Part shown: piece by piece, positions 62,398-64,000 of the stretch
Layout: each line of letters opens with the position of its first letter
Position numbering within the stretch: position 1 is the stretch's first letter
Origin: Pseudomonas sp. GD03919
GTDB taxonomy: Bacteria > Pseudomonadota > Gammaproteobacteria > Pseudomonadales > Pseudomonadaceae
Direction: 5' to 3'
DNA length: 64,000 nt
NCBI RefSeq assembly: GCF_029814935.1
Contig: NZ_CP104582.1
Span: forward strand, 4,340,001 to 4,404,000
Notes under the pieces: model-generated
Database searches by the model: none
The model's input: the letters and a program-made list of their open reading frames with translations, nothing else
Told to the model about the DNA's origin: nothing
Made by a program: the position numbers and the translations under genes

Positions 62398-63424
62398 GGC
62401 TATATCTGAGTTAACTGTTGCATATCCCTATACCCCAACGCCTCTTTCAAGCAAATCAATGGGTTGAGCTGTGTTTTGTAGCGCTCAAGCAGGCGGCGCC
62501 AGCCCAGGTAGTTCGTTAGGTACTTGGTGGCCACACCATGAAAAGGAATCATCCAGCTCTTGAGTCGGCTGTCGTAGGCATTCACGTTCTGGATGTGGAA
62601 AGCACCATCAACCCGTCGATTCTGGCTCGGGTTAATCGGTCGGTGAGTGATGCCTTCAACCTTGGCGAAATGGGCGTAGACACTTGCGCTGTCAGTACAG
62701 AGAATCGCATCCGCGTCTATCAGCGGGCGTAGCCGCTCCCCTATGTGCTGTGCATCCAGCTTTTCCAACTTGAAGTCTGCCTGCTGACCACTGCGATCTC
62801 TTACCACCAGCACAGGAATTTGCTCGGCAGACAGTCCGCGTCGTTTGGCGCTGCCACCGCGCCGACGAGGCGGTCGAGGCAGTTCGCGTTGCCCCTTGAA
62901 GGACTCCAGGAAGAAGGTTTCATCTGCTTCGACAATGCCTGACGCGTGCTGGGCCTGGTGATCGGCAATCCGAGAAAGAAACCTATGTCGCCACAGGAAA
63001 GCTGTGTTTTTGCTGACGCCACAATGAACGGCGGCCTTGCGCACGCTCAGGCTCTGGGTCAGTGCGTCCGCATAGTCTTGCCAGAGATGGCGCTTTCTCA
63101 GTCGCGCCATTGGGGTGCCCGTCAGGGCATTGCTGGTTTTGCCGCAAACCTTGCAGCGGTATCGCGGCAAGTCACCACTGGAACCCCAGGGGCGCAGTTC
63201 CCGCGATTGACAATGCGGGCAATGGCTTGGGGCCTTGATTGCGTCCTGCGAGTGCCTGGCAGCTGGCAAGAGCTTGGATCTCAACTGGTCGCGTTGCTCT
63301 GGGTTGAGGCTGGAGAGCTGTGCCATCCACCGCGAAAACTGAACCGCTTTCATGATAGATCCCTCATGCTGGGAAAGATCACGATTCAGTTTAGACCACT
63401 GCAACAGCTAACTCAGACAGAGCC
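62398..63424 (-). mobile_element. Complete IS1595-family element with 8-bp target duplications
   Basis: Terminal inverted repeats of 25 bases with 3 mismatches at 62398-62422 (GGCTATATCTGAGTTAACTG...) and 63400-63424. AAGAAGAA occurs directly outside both ends (62390-62397 and 63425-63432), the 8-base duplication expected for IS1595-type elements. Length 1027 bp with one transposase gene. Confidence 0.88.
62400..63353 (-). CDS. IS1595-family transposase
   Basis: A 317-residue transposase with an N-terminal zinc ribbon (CPHCQSREL ... RYRCKVCGKTSNALTGTPM), an HTH (SVRKAAVHCGVSKNTAFLWR) and a DDE/ISXO2-type domain: GIVEADETFFLESFKG, ILCTDSASVYAHFA, and a terminal H/N region (FHIQNVNAYDSRLKSWM). 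ATG 63353 has GAGGG seven bases upstream; the longer ATG at 63404 would start in the terminal repeat. The TAG stop lies inside the other terminal repeat. Confidence 0.92.
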   Translation of the reverse strand: MKAVQFSRWMAQLSSLNPEQRDQLRSKLLPAARHSQDAIKAPSHCPHCQSRELRPWGSSGDLPRYRCKVCGKTSNALTGTPMARLRKRHLWQDYADALTQSLSVRKAAVHCGVSKNTAFLWRHRFLSRIADHQAQHASGIVEADETFFLESFKGQRELPRPPRRRGGSAKRRGLSAEQIPVLVVRDRSGQQADFKLEKLDAQHIGERLRPLIDADAILCTDSASVYAHFAKVEGITHRPINPSQNRRVDGAFHIQNVNAYDSRLKSWMIPFHGVATKYLTNYLGWRRLLERYKTQLNPLICLKEALGYRDMQQLTQI

Positions 63425-63430
63425 AAGAAG

Positions 63431-63461
63431 AAACCCCAGACCGCTAGGCGATCTGGGGTTT
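63431..63461 (-). terminator. rRNA operon terminator
   Basis: On the minus strand AAACCCCAGA pairs with TCTGGGGTTT around an 11-base loop, just downstream of 5S rRNA. Its U-tract (TTTCTTCTT on the minus strand) is the target duplicated by the IS1595-type element, so the element now follows it directly. Confidence 0.85.
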
Positions 63462-63469
63462 CGTATAGG

Positions 63470-63588
63470 AGCTTGACGATGACCTACTCTCACATGGTGA
63501 AGCACCACACTACCATCGGCGATGCGTCGTTTCACTACTGAGTTCGGGATGGGATCAGGTGGTTCCAACGCTCTATGGTCGTCAAGCA
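63470..63588 (-). rRNA. rrf: 5S ribosomal RNA
   Basis: The minus strand reads TGCTTGACGACCATAGAGCG at the 5' end, contains the conserved CCCATCCCGAACTCAG and ends in GTAGGTCATCGTCAAGC, pairing with the 5' end. Length near 119 nt and sequence are of pseudomonad type. Ends are estimated to within a few bases. Confidence 0.95.
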
Positions 63589-63726
63589 ATTCGGTTGGGA
63601 TGTCGCGGTTAGGCGCTATCCCTTGGATACGTGATAGAGGCTTGTAGCTCTCGCAAATTTTCGGCTTTGTGTCGGCTTCACCATCGACACCCTCTGCTTT
63701 GAGGGCAGATTGTTTGGGTGTTATAT

Positions 63727-64000
63727 GGTCAAGCCTCACGGGCAATTAGTATGGGTTAGCTCAACGCCTCACAGCGCTTACACACCCCACCTATCAACGT
63801 CGTAGTCTTCGACGGCCCTTTAGGGAGCTCAAGGCTCCAGTGAGATCTCATCTTGAGGCAAGTTTCCCGCTTAGATGCTTTCAGCGGTTATCTTTTCCGA
63901 ACATAGCTACCCGGCAATGCCACTGGCGTGACAACCGGAACACCAGAGGTTCGTCCAACCCGGTCCTCTCGTACTAAGGTCAGCCCCTCTCAAATCTCAA
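63727..64000 (-). rRNA. rrl: 23S ribosomal RNA, 3' end (partial)
   Basis: The minus strand ends with GAGCTAACCCATACTAATTG then CCCGTGAGGCTTGACC, the standard gammaproteobacterial 23S 3' end. It also contains the sarcin-ricin loop region (complement of CGTACGAGAGGACC-like at about 63963-63976). It runs off the window edge. The 138-base spacer to 5S has no gene. Confidence 0.95.

Noticed and set aside
1..64000. CRISPR array associated with the Cas2-like gene
   Set aside because: No regularly spaced direct repeats were seen anywhere in the window, and there is no Cas1.

Overview
The window looks like a Pseudomonas-type gammaproteobacterial chromosome (Stutzerimonas/Pseudomonas-like). The right edge carries 5S rRNA and the 3' end of 23S rRNA of pseudomonad type. 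A REP-like repeat matches the common pseudomonad form, there is a remnant of adenosylcobalamin-dependent ribonucleotide reductase, and the amide operon is GC-rich with high-GC codon use. About two thirds of the window is accessory DNA devoted to defence against phages and plasmids.

Layout. 1-1267: edge of an integrated element, with a truncated tyrosine integrase, an excisionase-like HTH protein and a divergent XRE regulator with two operator-like dyads. 1273-7312: three translationally coupled genes (a small protein and two large tyrosine-recombinase-like proteins), resembling the recombinase trios that mobilise defence islands; a pair of near-identical GC-rich palindromes lies upstream. 7721-9600: a multi-HTH protein shortened by an in-frame TGA, an AbiEi-like antitoxin coupled to a BPSL0761-like protein, and a small membrane protein. 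10024-20014: a Cas2-like protein followed by an elaborated type I restriction-modification operon (half-size HsdS, HsdM, full HsdS, a DUF6161-like membrane protein, RhuM, HsdR, YgjP-like metallopeptidase). 20168-29730: a two-gene Druantia system of the DruH/DruE kind. 29847-31032: two exported proteins of unknown function. 31171-41233: an XRE regulator with its operator, a MukBEF-like Wadjet plasmid-defence operon (jetABCD) and an RloC/PrrC-like ATPase with an anticodon-nuclease-type motif.

41234-50133: after about 930 bp without a convincing gene comes a GC-rich operon that looks like core chromosome: a terminator-containing leader, AmiC-like sensor, AmiR-like ANTAR antiterminator, two Dpp/Opp-type permeases, a binding protein, an acetamidase/formamidase and a fused double ATPase. 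Together these suggest amide-sensing control, by transcription antitermination, of uptake and hydrolysis of a small amide or a related compound.

50351-53099: a scar region holding the 3' end of nrdJ cut by an IS21-type element, an istB remnant, a complete IS5-type element (CTAG duplication) and the 3' half of a tRNA-Arg(CCG), the usual signature of an island boundary. 53389-60110: a second Wadjet operon of a different class (DUF3375/DUF4194 type). 60224-63432: a strong hairpin, a 5'-truncated IS66-type element with a frameshifted tnpB, and a complete IS1595-type element with 8-bp duplications inserted in the U-tract of the rRNA terminator. 63431-64000: rRNA operon end (minus strand).

All assignments come from reading the sequence and from remembered family features; no database search was run. 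Family names are firm where motifs are cited and tentative where stated.
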